Shown here: in pieces, positions 4,986 to 6,726 of the stretch | How positions within the stretch are numbered: the stretch's first letter is position 1 | How the letters are laid out: each line of letters opens with the position of its first letter | DNA from: an uncultured Thermoanaerobacteraceae bacterium | GTDB taxonomy: Bacteria; Bacillota; DSM-12270; Thermacetogeniales; Thermacetogeniaceae | DNA: 6,726 nucleotides | Direction: 5' to 3' | Assembly (NCBI GenBank): GCA_937914965.1 | Contig: CALGIY010000369.1 | Coordinates: forward strand, 1 to 6,726 | Program-made: the position numbers and the translations under genes | Notes under the pieces: generated by a model | Database searches by the model: none | Seen by the model: the letters and a program-made list of their open reading frames with translations, nothing else | Told to the model about the DNA's origin: nothing

Positions 4986-6726
4986 ATGGAAAAAGTTCTT
5001 AAAAAACTTATCTTTACCGGCGTTTTAGGTTTTATTACTTTATTATCATTAAATTCTAAGGTATATGCCGCAGCAGAAGTCAGCCGTATAGAGGGAAATA
5101 ATAGATTTGAGACCTCTATTGCTATATCCAAAAATGGCTGGGGAAAATCTGATTACGCTGTATTAGCAAATGGAATGAGTTCCTCAGATGCACTTAGTGC
5201 TAGCCCTTTAGCTGCTAAGTACAATGCACCTATAATTCTAGTAAACAGTAAGCAATTAGATACAATGACTACAGAAGAACTTAATAGATTAGGTGTAAAA
5301 AAGGTATTTATTATTGGCGGGACGGGAGTTATTTCAAAGGACATTGAAGACAAGCTTCATAGTCTAAATATTCAAACCGATAGATACTGGGGACATGATA
5401 GATTTGATACAGCTGTAGATGTTGCTAAAAGATTAGATGACTTTAATGAAATAGTAATAACCAGTGGTTTTGGTTTTGCAGATGCTTTATCTATAGCTCC
5501 CATTGCGGGGAAAAAGGGAATACCCATTTTATTAACTTCAAAAGATAGTTTACCTAAGGTTGTGATGGATTTCTTACAGGAAAAAACCAATAATAACCTT
5601 GGAAGCCTAAAAACCTATATAATAGGTGGATCGGGGGTTGTAAGTAATACAATAGAAAAACAATTTCCTAATTGTGAAAGATTATCTGGTCAAGGAAGAT
5701 ATGAAACAAATATAGCAGTATTAAACAGATTTTCTGAAGATATAAATTTTAACAATATTTATATTGCAAATGGACAAGACTTCCCAGATGCTTTATCAGG
5801 CTCTGCTCTTGCTCAAAAAAATTCATCTGGAATAATACTATCTAATAAGATAATTTCAAGCACTACAGAAAAGTTTGTTAAGTCTAAGCTTGATTTGGTT
5901 GAAAAGATAAATATAATAGGAGGAAAAGGAGTTTTCCTTGACAGCAATATAGATGATATATTATATACAAAAAACGGTGGTAATAGTGAAGGAAATATAA
6001 TAAATTTGGGACTTGTAGTGAAAGATGGGGATTGGATTTACCATAAAAATACCAAGAACGGATATATATTTAAATCCAAGGGTGATGAGAATGTAAGTGC
6101 CCAAGTTAATTCTGATGATTCTTACTATATAAATGTGGTAGGAGATTGGATATATTATGTTAGTAATGAAGGGTATATTTATAAAATAACCGTAGATGGG
6201 AAGGATAGAACCAAATTAAATAATACCCCTGTAGAATACATGAAAGCTGAAGGAAACTATATTTACTATGTCCAAGGAGATGGCATTAAAAATTATAAAA
6301 TATATAGAATGAATTTAGATGGAAGTAATGAGGAATTTATAGACAATACTAATGCTGTTAGCATAAATGTAGTGGGAGATTGGATTTATTATAGTGACGG
6401 TATTCTAGGGAATATATATAAATTTAATGTAAATGATAAAAATGATAAAATTAAAATAACAGAGGATTCTGTTGGGTTTATAAATGTATCAGGTGATTGG
6501 ATTTATTATGGCAATATTTCTGATGGCGGGAAAATTTATAAAATAAAAACTGATGGAAGTGAAAGGACTAAAGTAACTGATGATTCAGCAGGATATATAA
6601 ATGTTTCTGGGGATTATGTTTATTATTTAAATATAAGCGATAATAGCCAATTGTATAAAGTAAAGATAGATGGAAGCGAAAGAAAGAAAATAGGTGATGA
6701 AGCTGTAGCCTTGATAAATGTAGCTG
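4986..6726 (+). CDS. Secreted cell-wall-binding (CWB2) repeat protein with DUF5050-like repeat region, 3' end outside window
   Basis: The frame is open for 580 codons from ATG 4986 to the window edge. Residues 1-28 form a Sec signal peptide (MEKVLKK, hydrophobic core, cleavage near VYA-AA). Three CWB2 (Pfam 04122-type) repeats follow at about 31-120, 129-223 and 230-325. Each opens with a R(F/Y)(E/D)T motif (NNRFETSIA, HDRFDTAVD, QGRYETNIA), has a DALS core (68-71, 166-169, 268-271) and ends in IIGG(T/S/K)GV (109-115, 212-218, 310-316). In clostridia such triplets anchor S-layer-type proteins non-covalently to wall polymers. From about 344 there are six repeats of 37-41 residues built on INVxGDWIYY...IYKxxxDGSxRTK, starting near 344, 382, 419, 460, 499 and 538, with a seventh cut at 577. 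This resembles DUF5050, a beta-propeller-like fold. The role is unknown; binding or display at the cell surface is a reasonable inference. Codons are strongly A/T-ending, unlike the pyr genes. Confidence 0.88.
   Translation, partial: MEKVLKKLIFTGVLGFITLLSLNSKVYAAAEVSRIEGNNRFETSIAISKNGWGKSDYAVLANGMSSSDALSASPLAAKYNAPIILVNSKQLDTMTTEELNRLGVKKVFIIGGTGVISKDIEDKLHSLNIQTDRYWGHDRFDTAVDVAKRLDDFNEIVITSGFGFADALSIAPIAGKKGIPILLTSKDSLPKVVMDFLQEKTNNNLGSLKTYIIGGSGVVSNTIEKQFPNCERLSGQGRYETNIAVLNRFSEDINFNNIYIANGQDFPDALSGSALAQKNSSGIILSNKIISSTTEKFVKSKLDLVEKINIIGGKGVFLDSNIDDILYTKNGGNSEGNIINLGLVVKDGDWIYHKNTKNGYIFKSKGDENVSAQVNSDDSYYINVVGDWIYYVSNEGYIYKITVDGKDRTKLNNTPVEYMKAEGNYIYYVQGDGIKNYKIYRMNLDGSNEEFIDNTNAVSINVVGDWIYYSDGILGNIYKFNVNDKNDKIKITEDSVGFINVSGDWIYYGNISDGGKIYKIKTDGSERTKVTDDSAGYINVSGDYVYYLNISDNSQLYKVKIDGSERKKIGDEAVALINVA
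6015..6726 (+). repeat. Intragenic tandem repeats encoding about 39-residue YWTD/DUF5050-like units
   Basis: Units begin near 6015, 6129, 6240, 6363, 6480, 6597 and 6714. They share ATAAATGT...GATTGGAT(T/A)TATTAT at the front and (G/A)GATGGAAG toward the end. Units 5 and 6 are the most alike in protein sequence, which suggests recent duplication. Units differ enough in DNA that they are protein repeats and not a DNA-level array such as CRISPR. Confidence 0.75.

Noticed and set aside
4979..5002. ATG at 4979 as the start of the CWB2 gene
   Set aside because: It is closer to the Shine-Dalgarno sequence but out of frame and ends after seven codons. ATG 4986 gives the signal peptide.
6015..6726. 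CRISPR-like or minisatellite array
   Set aside because: The periodicity is protein-level (about 39 codons in one open frame), units vary in length and DNA sequence, and there are no unique spacers.

Overview
The window looks like DNA from anaerobic Firmicutes (Clostridia). The main block is a de novo pyrimidine operon in the usual Gram-positive order carB-pyrK-pyrD-pyrF-pyrE. It has class 1B dihydroorotate dehydrogenase subunits (PyrK plus PyrD), strong AGGAGG-type ribosome sites and tightly packed or overlapping genes. The last gene is a low-GC cell-wall-binding (CWB2) surface protein of a type common in Clostridium.

Layout. Bases 1 to about 195 are the 3' end of a flavin-dependent thymidylate synthase (thyX). 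At about 183-196 this runs, in a different frame, into the last quarter of carB (to 914). A short intergenic stretch with a likely promoter (929-957) leads into pyrK (999), pyrD (1777), pyrF (2711) and pyrE (3427-3999). Next come a hairpin at the pyrE stop, a 70-codon ORF that resembles the tail of a DDE transposase (4019-4231) with a possible IS end behind it, and a membrane-protein gene of the DUF1614 type (4281-4868). The conserved part of that protein stops at about 4794, where base composition changes abruptly from about half G+C to strongly AT-rich. After an AT-rich leader, a secreted protein with three CWB2 repeats and a DUF5050-like repeat region starts at 4986 and runs off the right edge.

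How the genes work together. CarB supplies carbamoyl phosphate. PyrD with PyrK oxidises dihydroorotate to orotate using NAD+, PyrE adds PRPP to give OMP, and PyrF decarboxylates OMP to UMP. ThyX, upstream, makes dTMP from dUMP. The DUF1614 and CWB2 genes have no evident link to this pathway.

Main caution. The window has two abrupt joins, thyX/carB at about 190 and DUF1614/AT-rich DNA at about 4794. Each cuts a conserved gene. Either this locus was rearranged, or the sequence is a chimera from amplification or assembly. No new defence or other undescribed system is visible. The joins are the most important thing for a reader to know.
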